A DNA stretch of 64,000 bases from Methylobacterium sp. W2 (GCF_020662345.1 NZ_VMOA01000009.1:62001-126000), one strand, 5' to 3'. Shown: positions 37,199-47,452, counted from the first letter of the stretch. Notes: generated by a model not told the origin, from the sequence alone. Program-made: numbers and translations.

Positions 37199-38521
37199 AT
37201 GCAGGCGGCATCCATCCTCGCAGACGAACAGACGGTTCTCGTGACCGCAATGCTGCTCGTCGTTTGCATGGGCCTGTGGGCAAGTGGCATCGTTGCCGAA
37301 GTCGTGACCGCGATGCTGTTCTTTGCTGCGGCGATGCTACTGAAGCTCGCGCCTGCATCGACGGTCTTTTCCGGCTTCTCCTCATCGGCCTTCTGGCTCG
37401 TGCTGAGCGGGATGGTGGTCGGCCTTGCGATCACCCGGACCGGCCTCGGCACCCGCCTCGCGCGCAGCCTCGCGGGCCGGCTGTCGGGCTCCTACGCGGG
37501 CTTCATCGCCGCCGTCGTCACCCTGTCCTTCGTCCTTGCCTTCGTGATGCCCTCTAACCTCGGGCGCATTGCCCTGATGATCCCGGTGGTGTTGGCGCTC
37601 TGCGACACGTTCGGCCTGGAGCCCGGCCGCGCCGGCCGGAGCGGGGCGGTTCTTGCAGTAGCGCTAGCGACGCCGCTGCTGTCCGCGGCGATCCTGCCTG
37701 CCAACGTTCCTAATCTCGTCATGGCCGGCACTGCGGAGACGCAATACGGCCTGCACCTCGCCTATTTGCCCTACCTTCTGCTCCACGCCCCCGTCCTTGC
37801 CGGCGTGAAGGGCATGCTCCTAGTGGCAGCCATCGTGCGCCTGTTCCCGGACCGGATGAGCCCCGCCGCCGCGGATACGGACGAGCCCGCGCCGGCATTC
37901 TCGCCGGAGGAGCGGCGGCTCACGATCATCCTCGCCTTGACCTTGGTCTTCTGGGTGACGGACAGTCTCCACCATATCGCCCCGGCCTGGGTCGGATTGA
38001 CGGCGGCGGTGATCTGCCTACTACCCCGCATCGGCGTGTTGCCTGCGGAAGCCTTCGGTGCGGTGAACCTGCGAACCTGCTTCTACGTGGCCGCGCTGTT
38101 GGGACTGGTGGCGGTGGTCGACGAGACGGGCCTGGGCGCCAGGCTCGGCCATGCTCTACTCGCGGTCGCCCCCCTGGAACACGGAGCCCCGGCGCAGAAT
38201 TTCGGCGTGCTGACGATCATCGCGTCGCTCTTCGCCGTCGTCGTCACCGCTAACGGCGCTCCGGCCCTTTACACGGCCTTGGCCGGCGAGATGTCGCGCG
38301 CGAGCGGTCTGGACCTGGCCAACGTGGTGATGATTCAGGTCGTGGGGTACTCGACCCTGTTCCTGCCCTACCAAGCCCCACCCATCGTGATGGCAATGGA
38401 TCTGGGGCGGGTACCGCTCCGGTCGGCGACTATCCTGACCCTCGTGGTCGGTCTCGCCTCACTCTTCGTCATCGCTCCGCTGAACTACCTCTGGTGGCAC
38501 ATTCTGGGCCGGTTTCCATGA
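37199..38521 (+). CDS. DASS (SLC13-type) anion/dicarboxylate carrier
   Basis: 440 residues with about 11-12 membrane helices from MQAASILADEQTVLVTAMLL. The N-terminal half has the DASS pattern FSGFSSSAFWLVLSGMVVGLAI, FVMPSNLGRIALMIPVVLAL and AILPANVPNLVMAG, and the second half repeats it with TANGAPALYTALAGEM and LFLPYQAPPIVMAM, the two substrate-binding hairpins. Family members import di- and tricarboxylates or sulfate with sodium. Because sdhCDAB starts 156 bases downstream, a C4-dicarboxylate substrate is plausible, but this is inference. No Ser-Asn-Thr signature can be matched with certainty. Confidence 0.82.
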   Translation: MQAASILADEQTVLVTAMLLVVCMGLWASGIVAEVVTAMLFFAAAMLLKLAPASTVFSGFSSSAFWLVLSGMVVGLAITRTGLGTRLARSLAGRLSGSYAGFIAAVVTLSFVLAFVMPSNLGRIALMIPVVLALCDTFGLEPGRAGRSGAVLAVALATPLLSAAILPANVPNLVMAGTAETQYGLHLAYLPYLLLHAPVLAGVKGMLLVAAIVRLFPDRMSPAAADTDEPAPAFSPEERRLTIILALTLVFWVTDSLHHIAPAWVGLTAAVICLLPRIGVLPAEAFGAVNLRTCFYVAALLGLVAVVDETGLGARLGHALLAVAPLEHGAPAQNFGVLTIIASLFAVVVTANGAPALYTALAGEMSRASGLDLANVVMIQVVGYSTLFLPYQAPPIVMAMDLGRVPLRSATILTLVVGLASLFVIAPLNYLWWHILGRFP

Positions 38522-38677
38522 GCGCTAGCCGAATGACGATCGGTTCCGTGTGTCACACCGCAATGCACATCAACACGGCTTGCGCATTGGCGCGCAGGGC
38601 GTACCCCTTTAGAGACGGTCCAATCTGAGCAGCATCCCTGCTGGCATTGGCTCCACAGCGCCGAGGACTTTCGCAGA

Positions 38678-39079
38678 ATGGCACCTACCGTCAGACCCAC
38701 GGTCGCTCCGCCGCTCTCGCCCCACCTCCAGATCTACCGTTGGACCTGGACAATGGCGATGTCGGTGTTCCACCGCGTCACCGGCACCGCGCTCTATGGC
38801 GGCACCGGTCTGGTGGCGATCTGGCTCGTTGCACTCGCCTCCGGCCCGGCGGCCTATGGCTGGGTGGCGTGGTTCTTCGGCTCGATCATCGGGAGGCTGG
38901 TCCTTTTCGCCTATACCTGGATCCTGATGCACCACATGTTGGGTGGCCTGCGCCATTTCATCTGGGATTTTGGCTACGGCTTCGACCGCGAGCAGCGCAT
39001 GGGCCTCGCCCGCGCTACTCTGATCGGCTCTGTGATCCTGACCGTCCTGATCTGGGCGCTCGCCCTCACCTTACGCTGA
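38678..39079 (+). CDS. sdhC: Succinate dehydrogenase cytochrome b556 subunit
   Basis: 133 residues with three membrane helices. The signature RPTVAPPLSPHLQIYRWTWT-type opening and SVFHRVTGTALYGG are typical of SdhC, and the heme-ligand His lies in ILMHHMLGGLRHFIWDFGYG. It anchors the SdhAB head to the membrane and binds ubiquinone. It is the first gene of sdhCDAB, 12 bases before sdhD. Confidence 0.96.
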   Translation: MAPTVRPTVAPPLSPHLQIYRWTWTMAMSVFHRVTGTALYGGTGLVAIWLVALASGPAAYGWVAWFFGSIIGRLVLFAYTWILMHHMLGGLRHFIWDFGYGFDREQRMGLARATLIGSVILTVLIWALALTLR

Positions 39080-39091
39080 GGAGCGATCGCC

Positions 39092-39505
39092 ATGACAGAC
39101 AACCGTCAGACCACCAACGTGACCATGCGGACCCCGCGTGCCCGGGTGAAGGGCCTCGGCGCCTCTGGCCACGGGGCCGGCCACTTCTGGCAGCAGCGTC
39201 TCACCGCCGCCGCCAACGCGCCGCTGATGCTAGGCTTCATCGTCATCGTCGCGATGATGGCCAACCGGCCATACCCTGAAGCAGTCGCGCTGATGTCGCA
39301 CCCGCTCGTCGCGCTCGTCCTGATCCTCGCCGTGATCTCGGTCACGCTCCACATGAGGATCGGCATGCAAGTCGTGATCGAGGATTACGTCCACTCCAAG
39401 GGACTGAAGCTCGCCAGCTTGTTCGCCAACAATGCCTACGCGGTCATCGTCGCCGTTGCCTGCCTCTACGCGATCCTACGCGTGAGCCTCGGCAAGCTCG
39501 TCTGA
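39092..39505 (+). CDS. sdhD: Succinate dehydrogenase membrane anchor subunit
   Basis: 137 residues. After a polar N-terminus with [19 protein letters not shown], three membrane helices follow, with the heme/quinone region [16 protein letters not shown] characteristic of SdhD. It partners SdhC in complex II. A GAGGAG ribosome binding site lies before the ATG. Confidence 0.95.
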   Translation: MTDNRQTTNVTMRTPRARVKGLGASGHGAGHFWQQRLTAAANAPLMLGFIVIVAMMANRPYPEAVALMSHPLVALVLILAVISVTLHMRIGMQVVIEDYVHSKGLKLASLFANNAYAVIVAVACLYAILRVSLGKLV

Positions 39506-39533
39506 CCGCCCCCCGAACCCGAAGGATCTGCCC

Positions 39534-41354
39534 ATGGCCACCAACGGAACCAACGGCAACGGCGCGCCCGCTTATTCCATCATCGACCATACGTTCGACG
39601 TTGTGATCGTCGGCGCTGGCGGCGCCGGTCTGCGCGCCACCGTGGGCTGCTCGCAAGCGGGCCTACGCACCGCCTGTATCTCGAAGGTCTTCCCCACCCG
39701 CTCGCACACCGTGGCGGCCCAGGGCGGCATCTCCGCTTCGCTTGGCAATATGGGGCCCGACGATTGGCGCTGGCACATGTACGACACCGTGAAGGGGTCG
39801 GACTGGCTCGGCGACCAGGACGCCATCGAGTATCTCGTGCGCAACGCACCCGCCGCCGTCTACGAGCTTGAGCATTGGGGCGTGCCGTTCTCGCGGACCG
39901 AGGAGGGCAAGATCTACCAGCGCCCGTTCGGCGGCATGACAACGGATTACGGCAAGGGCACCGCCCAGCGCACCTGTGCGGCGGCCGACCGGACCGGCCA
40001 CGCCATGCTTCACACCCTCTACGGGCAGGCGGTGAAGAACCACACTAACTTCTTCATCGAGTACTTCGCGCTCGACCTCATCATGGATGAGGAGGGCCGC
40101 TGCCTGGGCGTCATCGCCATTGATCAGGCCTCCGGCGAGATCCATCGCTTCCGGGCCCAGATGACGATCCTGGCCACCGGCGGCTATGGCCGTTCGTACT
40201 TCTCGGCAACCTCAGCCCATACCTGCACGGGTGACGGCAACGCGATGGTGCTGCGCGCCGGTCTGCCGCTGCAAGACATGGAATTCGTGCAGTTCCACCC
40301 CACCGGCATCTACGGCGCCGGTTGTCTCATCACCGAGGGCGCGCGTGGAGAGGGCGGATACCTGACGAATTCCGAGGGCGAGCGCTTCATGGAGCGTTAC
40401 GCTCCCAGCGCCAAGGATCTGGCTTCCCGAGACGTGGTCTCGCGCTCGATGACCATGGAGATCCGGGCGGGTCGCGGCGTCGGCAAGACGAGCGACCACA
40501 TCTACCTCCACCTCGACCATCTCGACCCGGCGATCCTGCACCAGCGCCTGCCGGGCATCTCGGAATCGGCCAAGATTTTCGCGGGCGTCGACGTCACCAA
40601 AGAGCCGATCCCGGTCCTGCCCACGGTCCATTACAACATGGGCGGTATCCCGACGAACTACCACGGCGAGGTGCTGACCTTGAAGAACGGCAACCCCGAC
40701 ACAGTGGTGCCGGGCCTGATGGCGCTCGGCGAAGCGGCTTGCGTCTCCGTGCACGGTGCCAACCGCCTCGGGTCGAACTCGCTCATCGACCTCGTGGTGT
40801 TCGGCCGCGCAGCAGGCTTGCGCTGTGCCGAGATCGTCGAGCCCGGCGCCCGCCAGATGGACCTGCCGAAGGATTCCGCCGACAAGGCGCTCGCTCGCCT
40901 CGACCGCTTCCGCTACGCGAATGGCGGTACGCCGACGGCGGAACTCCGCGCCGAGATGCAGAAGACCATGCAGAACAATTGCGCGGTGTTCCGCACAGGT
41001 GAAGTGCTGGAGGAGGGCAAGACCTTGATCCATAAGGTCTGGCAGGGCGAAGCCGACATCAGGATCACCGACCGCTCGCTGATCTGGAACACCGACCTGC
41101 TGGAGACGCTGGAATTCGACAACCTGATCGGTCAGGCCGTCGTCACTATGGAATCCGCGGCCAACCGCAAGGAAAGCCGTGGCGCGCATGCCCGCGAGGA
41201 CTTCCCCGACCGTGACGACAAGGAGTGGATGAAGCACACCCTTTCGTGGCTCGACGATAAATCCCAGCAGGTGAATATCGATTACCGCCCGGTTCATACC
41301 TATACAATGTCAAATGAGATTCAGTACATCGAACCGAAGGCTCGCGTTTACTAG
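39534..41354 (+). CDS. sdhA: Succinate dehydrogenase flavoprotein subunit
   Basis: 606 residues, normal length. The FAD Rossmann motif is [17 protein letters not shown], the covalent-flavin His lies in [16 protein letters not shown], and substrate residues lie in [14 protein letters not shown] and [11 protein letters not shown]. The C-terminal domain ends IEPKARVY. It oxidises succinate to fumarate on the cytosolic face and passes electrons to SdhB. Confidence 0.98.
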   Translation: MATNGTNGNGAPAYSIIDHTFDVVIVGAGGAGLRATVGCSQAGLRTACISKVFPTRSHTVAAQGGISASLGNMGPDDWRWHMYDTVKGSDWLGDQDAIEYLVRNAPAAVYELEHWGVPFSRTEEGKIYQRPFGGMTTDYGKGTAQRTCAAADRTGHAMLHTLYGQAVKNHTNFFIEYFALDLIMDEEGRCLGVIAIDQASGEIHRFRAQMTILATGGYGRSYFSATSAHTCTGDGNAMVLRAGLPLQDMEFVQFHPTGIYGAGCLITEGARGEGGYLTNSEGERFMERYAPSAKDLASRDVVSRSMTMEIRAGRGVGKTSDHIYLHLDHLDPAILHQRLPGISESAKIFAGVDVTKEPIPVLPTVHYNMGGIPTNYHGEVLTLKNGNPDTVVPGLMALGEAACVSVHGANRLGSNSLIDLVVFGRAAGLRCAEIVEPGARQMDLPKDSADKALARLDRFRYANGGTPTAELRAEMQKTMQNNCAVFRTGEVLEEGKTLIHKVWQGEADIRITDRSLIWNTDLLETLEFDNLIGQAVVTMESAANRKESRGAHAREDFPDRDDKEWMKHTLSWLDDKSQQVNIDYRPVHTYTMSNEIQYIEPKARVY

Positions 41355-41416
41355 GGAAAAGACGGAAATTGCCCCCGACGATGGTACTCACGAGACGGAT
41401 TTAGGCACGCCGAACC

Positions 41417-42220
41417 ATGGCTCAATTCAACCTTCCCAAGAACTCGCAGGTCACTGAAGGCAAGACTTGGCCCCGGCCAACCGGGGGCAACAACCTTCAA
41501 GAGTTCCGCATCTATCGCTGGAACCCGGATGACGGCGCTAATCCGCGCGTCGACGTCTATCAGGTCGACCGCGACGATTGCGGACCGATGGTCCTCGACG
41601 CGCTGCTCTGGATCAAGGCCAAGGTCGATTCGACCCTGGTGTTCCGCCGCTCCTGCCGCGAGGGCATCTGCGGCTCCTGCGCCATGAACATCGAGGGTCA
41701 GAATGCGCTCGCCTGCACCATGGGCATCGACGAGTGCCAGGAGCATGCGAAGGGCAAGAAGACCGGCGCGGTGCGGATCTACCCGCTGCCGCACATGCCT
41801 GTGCTCAAGGATCTCGTTCCCGACCTCACCAACTTCTTCGCCCAGCACGCCTCGGTCGAGCCCTGGCTCCAGACCGAGACCCCTGCGCCCGAAGGGGAGT
41901 GGAAGCAGACCCCTGAGGATCGCGCCCAACTCGACGGTCTCTATGAGTGCATCCTGTGCGCATGCTGCACCACGTCGTGCCCGAGCTACTGGTGGAATGG
42001 CGACCGCTTCCTCGGCCCGGCGGCCCTGTTGCAAGCCTATCGCTGGCTCATCGACAGCCGCGACGAGAATACGGGCGAGCGCCTCGACGCCCTTCATGAC
42101 CCGTTCCGGCTCTATCGCTGCCACACGATCATGAACTGCGCCAATGCGTGCCCGAAAAGCCTGAACCCGGCAAAGGCCATCGCCGAGATCAAGAAGATGA
42201 TGGTGTCGCGCGAGGTCTGA
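41417..42220 (+). CDS. sdhB: Succinate dehydrogenase iron-sulfur subunit
   Basis: 267 residues from [15 protein letters not shown]. The 2Fe-2S cysteines are in [25 protein letters not shown] sequence, the 4Fe-4S set in [16 protein letters not shown], and the 3Fe-4S set in [17 protein letters not shown]. It links SdhA to quinone. It is the last gene of sdhCDAB, with a strong terminator after it. Confidence 0.98.
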   Translation: MAQFNLPKNSQVTEGKTWPRPTGGNNLQEFRIYRWNPDDGANPRVDVYQVDRDDCGPMVLDALLWIKAKVDSTLVFRRSCREGICGSCAMNIEGQNALACTMGIDECQEHAKGKKTGAVRIYPLPHMPVLKDLVPDLTNFFAQHASVEPWLQTETPAPEGEWKQTPEDRAQLDGLYECILCACCTTSCPSYWWNGDRFLGPAALLQAYRWLIDSRDENTGERLDALHDPFRLYRCHTIMNCANACPKSLNPAKAIAEIKKMMVSREV

Positions 42221-42250
42221 TGCGCGACCGCCCGACAGCGGATTGTTGCC

Positions 42251-42288
42251 AAAGCCGAGATGCACCGCATCTCGGCTTTGGCGTTTTT
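42251..42288 (+). terminator. Terminator of the sdh operon
   Basis: A 13-bp perfect stem AAAGCCGAGATGC / GCATCTCGGCTTT with loop ACC is followed by GGCGTTTTT. It lies 30 bases after the sdhB stop and may also serve the small convergent gene at 42304. Confidence 0.9.
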
Positions 42289-42303
42289 CGCCTCTATGGC
42301 CGG

Positions 42304-42486
42304 TTACTTCGTGATCTTGACCGAGACCGGGTCGCTTGACGGGAACGTCTCTTCCAGCGCCTCGTCCAGGCGCTCGCTCATTTCGTCCTGATGATTTTCG
42401 GGATTCATCTCGTCGTTGCTGGGCGCCGGATCCACGCGACGCTTCTCGTCGGTGTCTGGCGTGGATGTTGGCTTGGGGTTCGACAT
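42304..42486 (-). CDS. Small acidic hydrophilic protein
   Basis: 60 residues, almost without hydrophobic segments, starting MSNPKPTSTPDTDEKRR. The C-terminal motif LDEALEETFPSSDPVSV is one I recall as widely conserved in small rhizobial hypothetical proteins (form ETFPASDPPS). The chain is probably intrinsically disordered. Function unknown. The gene is convergent with sdhB and shares its terminator. Confidence 0.7.
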   Translation of the reverse strand: MSNPKPTSTPDTDEKRRVDPAPSNDEMNPENHQDEMSERLDEALEETFPSSDPVSVKITK

Positions 42487-42701
42487 GGGTGCTTCCTCTG
42501 GCTCGCCTGCCCGCCACCAGGGGCGGCGGATTCACCTTGACCAACGCGAGGAGACGATGCCCGATCCCTTTCGTCGCCGCCGACATAACGGCTTGCCGCT
42601 CGGCCGGTGGCGTTTACCGGACGTGAGGCGATAGCCCCTAGCGTCGCCGTAGCGGCATGGGCAGGACTGACCCGAAGGCCGGCCGAGGTTCCGGGCAGGC
42701 C

Positions 42702-43946
42702 ATGCATATCGTGATCCTCGCAGAGTTCGCCGTGGCGAGCGGCGGTGCCGAGAAGGTCGCGGTGGAGTCGGCGTACGGCCTCGCCAGAGCGGGGGTCGAC
42801 ATCACCTTCATCCAGGCGATCGAAGGACCAGCGGATCCGCTCCTCGATCATCCGAACATCCGGCGCGTCTGCCTCGGCAATACCGACATCTGGAACCGCC
42901 CGGCCCTGGAGGCTGCGCTGTCCGGCATCTGGAGCCGAGATTCAGCCGACCGTTTGCGCGCTGTACTCGGCGCCCTCCCGCGACCGGCGGATATCGTCCA
43001 TCTGCATCAATGGACCCGCAGCCTGTCGCCGAGCGTGTTCCCCGTCCTGCTCGACAGCGGCATCCCGCTGGTGGTGACCCTGCACGATTACTTCCTGGCC
43101 TGCCCCAACGGAGTTTATTACCGCTTCGATCAGGATCGCCCGTGCGGACTGACGCCGCTCTCCGCCTCATGCGTCGCGGCTCCCTGCGACCCGAAAAGCC
43201 GCCTTCACAAGGCAATACGGGTCGGGCGGAGCATCGCCCAGAACCGCGCCTTGCGTCGCCGCCATCTCCACGTGGTCCATGTCTGCGATGCCAGCGTCCG
43301 TCGGATGGGCGATCTCCTCGGCTCCCTGTCCATCACCCATCACCGCATCGACAATCCCGTGCGCGTGGAGAAGGAAGTGCGGGCCAATCCGGCGGCCGGG
43401 AAAGCCATGGCCTATGTTGGCCGCTTGACCCGCGAGAAGGGCGCAGATCTCGTCGCCGAGGCGGCGCGGGATGCCGGCATGCCAGCGCTCTTCATCGGCA
43501 CCGGCCCGCTGGAGGCGGAACTACGGGCGCAGCCGCATGTCGAGATGCTCGGATGGCGTTCACCGAACGAGGTGTCCGCCATCCTCATTCGAGGGGCGAG
43601 GGCGCTGGCCGCGCCGTCGCGGTGGTTCGAGACCGGCCCTCTGACCGTCTACGAGGCCCTGGCCACCGGGGTGCCAGTGGTCGCGTCGGACCGGTCCGGG
43701 GCCGCGGAGAAAGTCATCGACGGCGTCACCGGCTATGTTGTTGCGCCGGAGCGGGCAGCCCTCGCGACGGCGTTCCGGAATCTCGACGCCAGCACGGCGG
43801 AAACGCTCGGGCGCGCCGCTCACGCCCATTACTGGGACGCCCCCATGTCCATCGACGACCATGCCGATGCTCTCGTCCACCTCTATCGAAGGATCGCGCG
43901 AAACGTATCGCTCACACCGACCGACATCCTCGGAACATCAGGATAG
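42702..43946 (+). CDS. Glycosyltransferase family 4 protein
   Basis: 414 residues from MHIVILAEFAVASGGAEKVA. The N-terminal Rossmann domain carries the typical Gly-Gly-Ala-Glu, with the donor-side loop VTLHDYFLACPNGVYY. The C-terminal GT-B domain has AMAYVGRLTREKGADLVAEA, FIGTGPLE and the nucleotide-sugar-binding EX7E region around PSRWFETGPLTVYEALATGVP. It would transfer a sugar from a nucleotide donor to an envelope or exopolysaccharide acceptor; the substrate is unknown. It stands alone, with no neighbouring polysaccharide genes. Confidence 0.88.
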   Translation: MHIVILAEFAVASGGAEKVAVESAYGLARAGVDITFIQAIEGPADPLLDHPNIRRVCLGNTDIWNRPALEAALSGIWSRDSADRLRAVLGALPRPADIVHLHQWTRSLSPSVFPVLLDSGIPLVVTLHDYFLACPNGVYYRFDQDRPCGLTPLSASCVAAPCDPKSRLHKAIRVGRSIAQNRALRRRHLHVVHVCDASVRRMGDLLGSLSITHHRIDNPVRVEKEVRANPAAGKAMAYVGRLTREKGADLVAEAARDAGMPALFIGTGPLEAELRAQPHVEMLGWRSPNEVSAILIRGARALAAPSRWFETGPLTVYEALATGVPVVASDRSGAAEKVIDGVTGYVVAPERAALATAFRNLDASTAETLGRAAHAHYWDAPMSIDDHADALVHLYRRIARNVSLTPTDILGTSG

Positions 43947-44267
43947 CCGTCCTCGCACAAGCCCCGCGCGGTCGTGCTTCGCAGCCGCCCCCCCATCACG
44001 CGGAAGAATCCAGCGTCCCTGCATACATAACACAGCCGCCGACGTGTCATTACTACGCGCATTGCATTTGATGGTCCTCGATGTGCTTTCTTAGACTGCG
44101 CGCTCAAATTCCGTCTCTGTTTGGTTTATTGCGAGCGAGAGGCCGGATTGCACCGCTACTGTCGTGCATTTGCTCAACCCCCTTCTTGACTCTCATATTG
44201 CACTGCAACATATCAATGGTGCGGCGCGTTATTCCGTGTCGCTCCCGTTGATTGAGTGAGGACCGAC
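43947..44267. other. Intergenic region upstream of phasin gene
   Basis: This 321-bp stretch has no convincing gene and is AT-richer than its surroundings. It carries several TGCA-type words and the perfect palindrome at 44198-44208. Confidence 0.6.
44198..44208. promoter_or_regulatory. Palindrome TTGCACTGCAA upstream of phasin (possible PhaR box)
   Basis: A perfect 11-base palindrome lies 60 bases before the phasin start. PhaR-type regulators of polyhydroxyalkanoate granule genes are known to bind TGC-rich palindromes upstream of phasin genes. The link is inferred from position and sequence type. Confidence 0.4.
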
Positions 44268-44627
44268 ATGAACGCGCCGACCTTTGAGATCCCCGCCGAA
44301 TTGCGCGACTTTGCGGAAAAGAGTGTCGAGCAAGCCCGCACCGCCGTGACCAACCTGCTCGGCACGGTGGTGAAATCCGCCGAACAGCTCCAGACCTCCT
44401 CGACAACGGTGCATGGGGCGATCCAATCCGTGATCGCCAAGGGCCTCGACCAGGTTCAGACCAATGCGAGCACGACCTTCGATTTCGCCCAGAAATTGGT
44501 GCGTACCCGCGATCCGAAAGAGGCTTTCGAATTGCAGAGCGAGTTCCTGCGCAGCCAGATTGCGACGCTCCAGGCCCAGGCCAAGGATCTCGGCGCCTTG
44601 GCTCAGTCCGCCGCCAAAGGCGTCTGA
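44268..44627 (+). CDS. Phasin family protein
   Basis: 119 residues from MNAPTFEIPAELRDFAEKSV. The whole chain is amphipathic helix, with EQARTAVTNLLGTVVKSAEQ, TTFDFAQKLVRTRDPKEAFE and LQSEFLRSQIATLQAQAKDL, the classic alphaproteobacterial phasin_2 pattern. It coats polyhydroxybutyrate granules and limits their size. A longer GTG start at 44256 would add four residues. A second phasin-like gene follows 129 bases downstream. Confidence 0.92.
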   Translation: MNAPTFEIPAELRDFAEKSVEQARTAVTNLLGTVVKSAEQLQTSSTTVHGAIQSVIAKGLDQVQTNASTTFDFAQKLVRTRDPKEAFELQSEFLRSQIATLQAQAKDLGALAQSAAKGV

Positions 44628-44756
44628 TCCCGGCCCCTTCGCGCGAACCGGCCCGGTTCGCGTGTAGGGCGTGGACGCGGTATCGTGGCTCGGACCATGG
44701 GCGCACCCCGGGGCCGGGCCATGCGCGACCGATTGTAGACGAAGGGGACGCAAATC

Positions 44757-45479
44757 ATGGCCACACGCCGACAATCACGCTTCGTCGATCGCGGGGGAAG
44801 CAAAACTGGGCAATCGGCGCAGCTCTCCGGCGCGGACACGACTGCCGAGACCGCTCCTGACCTGAAACCGGTTTCGCAGACCCCACCTGTGGACCATGGA
44901 CTGATCGCGGCATCCATACCTGACGCCGCGTCCCCCGTGACCGAGACCTTGATGGAGAGCGTGTCGCCGGATGCGCTGCTGACCGGACAAGCTGTGGCGG
45001 AAGCTGTTCTCGTCGTTCCGGAAACCGCCCCCTCGGACGAGGCCAAACCTCAGGACAGCCCGCCTGCCGCCGATGCCGTGGCCGCCGTCGCTGATGACGA
45101 TTCGACGAATCACGCTCCTTCCGACGTCAGCACACAAGGCAAGGGTGAGGCGGCTCAGGATTCCCTGCTGCCTGCCGAGATCGAAAGCGCGATCGCCTCG
45201 GCGCAGGATCTCGCCGCGCCGCCGGCGCACACCGCCGCCGTCACCGCCTCGGCGTTGACCGAGATCACGGCCGCCAACGACACGCTGGTGACCTATGTCC
45301 GCAACGAGAGCATCGCTACGTTCGCGCATTGGCGCGCCCTGTCGACGGCGAAGAATCCGGCCGATGCACTGCGCCTCCAGGTCACCGAGATGCAGCGGGC
45401 AGCCGATGCCTCGCTCAATTGCATTGCAAGTCTCGCACGCCGGGCAGGGCGCATCGCCGCAACGCTCCGCCGCCCCTGA
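44757..45479 (+). CDS. Phasin-like protein with long acidic N-terminal region
   Basis: 240 residues from MATRRQSRFVDRGGSKTG. Residues 1-145 are low-complexity, Ala/Pro/Asp-rich and probably disordered. Residues about 155-235 resemble a phasin helix domain: AALTEITAAND-like spacing, LVTYVRNESIATFAHWRALS, AKNPADALRLQVTEMQRAAD. It may bind granules together with the upstream phasin, the disordered arm acting as a spacer. The similarity is weak and judged by pattern. Confidence 0.65.
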   Translation: MATRRQSRFVDRGGSKTGQSAQLSGADTTAETAPDLKPVSQTPPVDHGLIAASIPDAASPVTETLMESVSPDALLTGQAVAEAVLVVPETAPSDEAKPQDSPPAADAVAAVADDDSTNHAPSDVSTQGKGEAAQDSLLPAEIESAIASAQDLAAPPAHTAAVTASALTEITAANDTLVTYVRNESIATFAHWRALSTAKNPADALRLQVTEMQRAADASLNCIASLARRAGRIAATLRRP

Positions 45480-45567
45480 CACCCCTCGCGCTGAAGCCCC
45501 AGCGCGTCTAGATATCCCGGATTCCGCAGCGGTTCCGCCGTCTGCGCCTGCCATCCGGGAGATCGCG

Positions 45568-47019
45568 ATGTTTCATCGGCCGCTGCTCGCCTGCCTCGTC
45601 ACGGCGACCATCGTCGTCTCGCCAAGCGCCCAGGCGCAGATGATGAAGACGCAGGAGGCTCACGCGCCGGCTAAGACCGTGCCGAATTCGAAGGGCGAGG
45701 TCGATCTCTCCTTCGCGCCGGTGGTGAAGCGGGCGGCGCCCTCGGTGGTGAACGTCTACGCCTCGCATGTGGAGCAGCGCGGCACATCGCGCAGCGCCAT
45801 GGACGAATTCATGCGCCGGTTCTTCGGCGAGCAAGGCTCAGGCCGCGGCCAGGGCATGCCGGGCGAGCGGGCGCAGAAGTCGCTCGGCTCCGGCGTCATC
45901 GTCGATGAATCCGGCCTCGTCATCACTAACAATCACGTCATCGACAACATGAACGAAGTTCGTGTTTCGCTCTCTGATCGGCGGGAATTCGAGGCGAGCA
46001 TCGTCCTGCGCGATCCCCGCACCGATCTCGCCGTGATCAAGATCAAGAGCCCCGTAGGCGGTCTCGTGCCCATGCCCATGGGCGATTCGGAAGCCCTCGA
46101 GGTCGGCGACTTCGTCATGGCGATCGGCAATCCGTTCGGGGTCGGCCAGACGGTGACACAGGGCATCGTCTCGGCCCTGGCGCGGACGCAGGTCGGTTCG
46201 TCCGATTACCAGTTCTTCATTCAGACCGATGCCGCGATCAATCCGGGCAATTCCGGCGGCTCCCTCGTGGATCTTAAAGGTCGGCTCGTGGGCATCAACA
46301 CGGCGATCTACTCGCAATCGGGGGGGAGCCACGGCATTGGCTTCGCGATTCCCACCAGCATGGTCCGCGCCGTGGTCGAGACGGCCAAGGGTGGCGCCAC
46401 CACCGTGCGTCGCCCCTGGCTCGGGGCACGGGTGCAGAACGTTACGCCCGACATCGCCGAGAGCATGGGCCTCGACCACCCGACCGGGGTGCTGGTGGCG
46501 ACCCTGCAGCCGAAGAGCCCGGCCGAGGAGGCCGGCCTCAAGCGCGGCGACCTGATCCTCACGGTGGACGACAAGGTTGTCGATGATCCGGAAGCTTTCG
46601 GCTACCGCTTCGCCCTCAAGGGGATCAGTGGAACCGCGAAGTTCGGTATCCTGCGCGGCACCACCCGCTCCACCATCTCGGTCAAACTCGCCTCGGCCCC
46701 CGAGACGCGGCCGCGCGATGCGGTGAAGGTGCGTACGCGCTCGCCCTTCCTTGGGGCCACCCTGGTCAATACCTCGCCGGCCGTGGCCGAGGAACTGCAG
46801 AAGGATTTCGCCAGCGACGGGGTTGCGGTCTCGTCCATCGACGAAGGGTCCATGGCGGCCCGCGCCGGCCTGCAGATCGGCGACGTGATCGTCGCCATCA
46901 ATGGCGCCCCGGTAACCACCACCAAGGACCTCGAGCGCCTGACGCGGTCCAACTCCGGTATGTGGGAGATCGCGATCAACCGGGGCGGTGCCGTGCTGAC
47001 CTCGGTGTTCGGAGGGTAG
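45568..47019 (+). CDS. Do-like periplasmic serine protease (DegP/DegQ/MucD family)
   Basis: 483 residues from MFHRPLLACLVTATIVVS with a signal peptide ending AQAQ. The protease domain has His in VITNNHVIDN, Asp in DPRTDLAVIKI and Ser in INPGNSGGSLVD. Two PDZ domains follow (about 280-370 and 390-475), each with a carboxylate-binding loop (PWLGARVQNV; PFLGATLVNT). It acts as a periplasmic quality-control protease and chaperone for misfolded proteins. Length and layout are normal. It does not form an obvious operon with the neighbours. Confidence 0.95.
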   Translation: MFHRPLLACLVTATIVVSPSAQAQMMKTQEAHAPAKTVPNSKGEVDLSFAPVVKRAAPSVVNVYASHVEQRGTSRSAMDEFMRRFFGEQGSGRGQGMPGERAQKSLGSGVIVDESGLVITNNHVIDNMNEVRVSLSDRREFEASIVLRDPRTDLAVIKIKSPVGGLVPMPMGDSEALEVGDFVMAIGNPFGVGQTVTQGIVSALARTQVGSSDYQFFIQTDAAINPGNSGGSLVDLKGRLVGINTAIYSQSGGSHGIGFAIPTSMVRAVVETAKGGATTVRRPWLGARVQNVTPDIAESMGLDHPTGVLVATLQPKSPAEEAGLKRGDLILTVDDKVVDDPEAFGYRFALKGISGTAKFGILRGTTRSTISVKLASAPETRPRDAVKVRTRSPFLGATLVNTSPAVAEELQKDFASDGVAVSSIDEGSMAARAGLQIGDVIVAINGAPVTTTKDLERLTRSNSGMWEIAINRGGAVLTSVFGG

Positions 47020-47452
47020 GGTCTTACGTCGGTTCACGCGGCCGGCATCCGGGGCCATTCATCCGGATGCAGCCTTCTGCACTGCCTCAAACCAGAGGGG
47101 TAGAACCAGGAGCATCGCGATTTTGGCAGTATGAGTGGTAGGCACGTGTCCCTGGATGCGCTCGCGGGAGAGCCACGTGGCACAGCTCCCGGCCTGGCTT
47201 ATGCCGATCTCATGGCGGAAAGAGACGACGACAAAGCCATTGCATGGCCGCGCCTGACCTTCGACCAAACTCTGTTCATATTGTTCTCATGGGGAGCCAA
47301 AAGGCCGCCCAAATGCATCATCCACGGGGCGGACGGGACACTCCTCGAACACGGCAAGGAGCAACAGCTGCACCGGGGCAGGTCCACCGAAACGCGGGGA
47401 CGGCGCCATTTGCGGATTGCGGGATGACGCGGGCCGCGTCTTCTATGCGTCG
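47020..47452. other. Intergenic region with no supported gene
   Basis: This 433-bp gap between the Do-like protease and rarA contains open frames on both strands, the longest at 47131-47427 on the plus strand. Their codon use is poor, they lack convincing ribosome binding sites and show no known domain. The end of the gap presumably holds the rarA promoter. Confidence 0.55.

Noticed and set aside
47131-47427. Possible 98-codon gene before rarA
   Set aside because: Poor codon bias, no ribosome binding site and no known domain; overlapping frames on the other strand are equally long.
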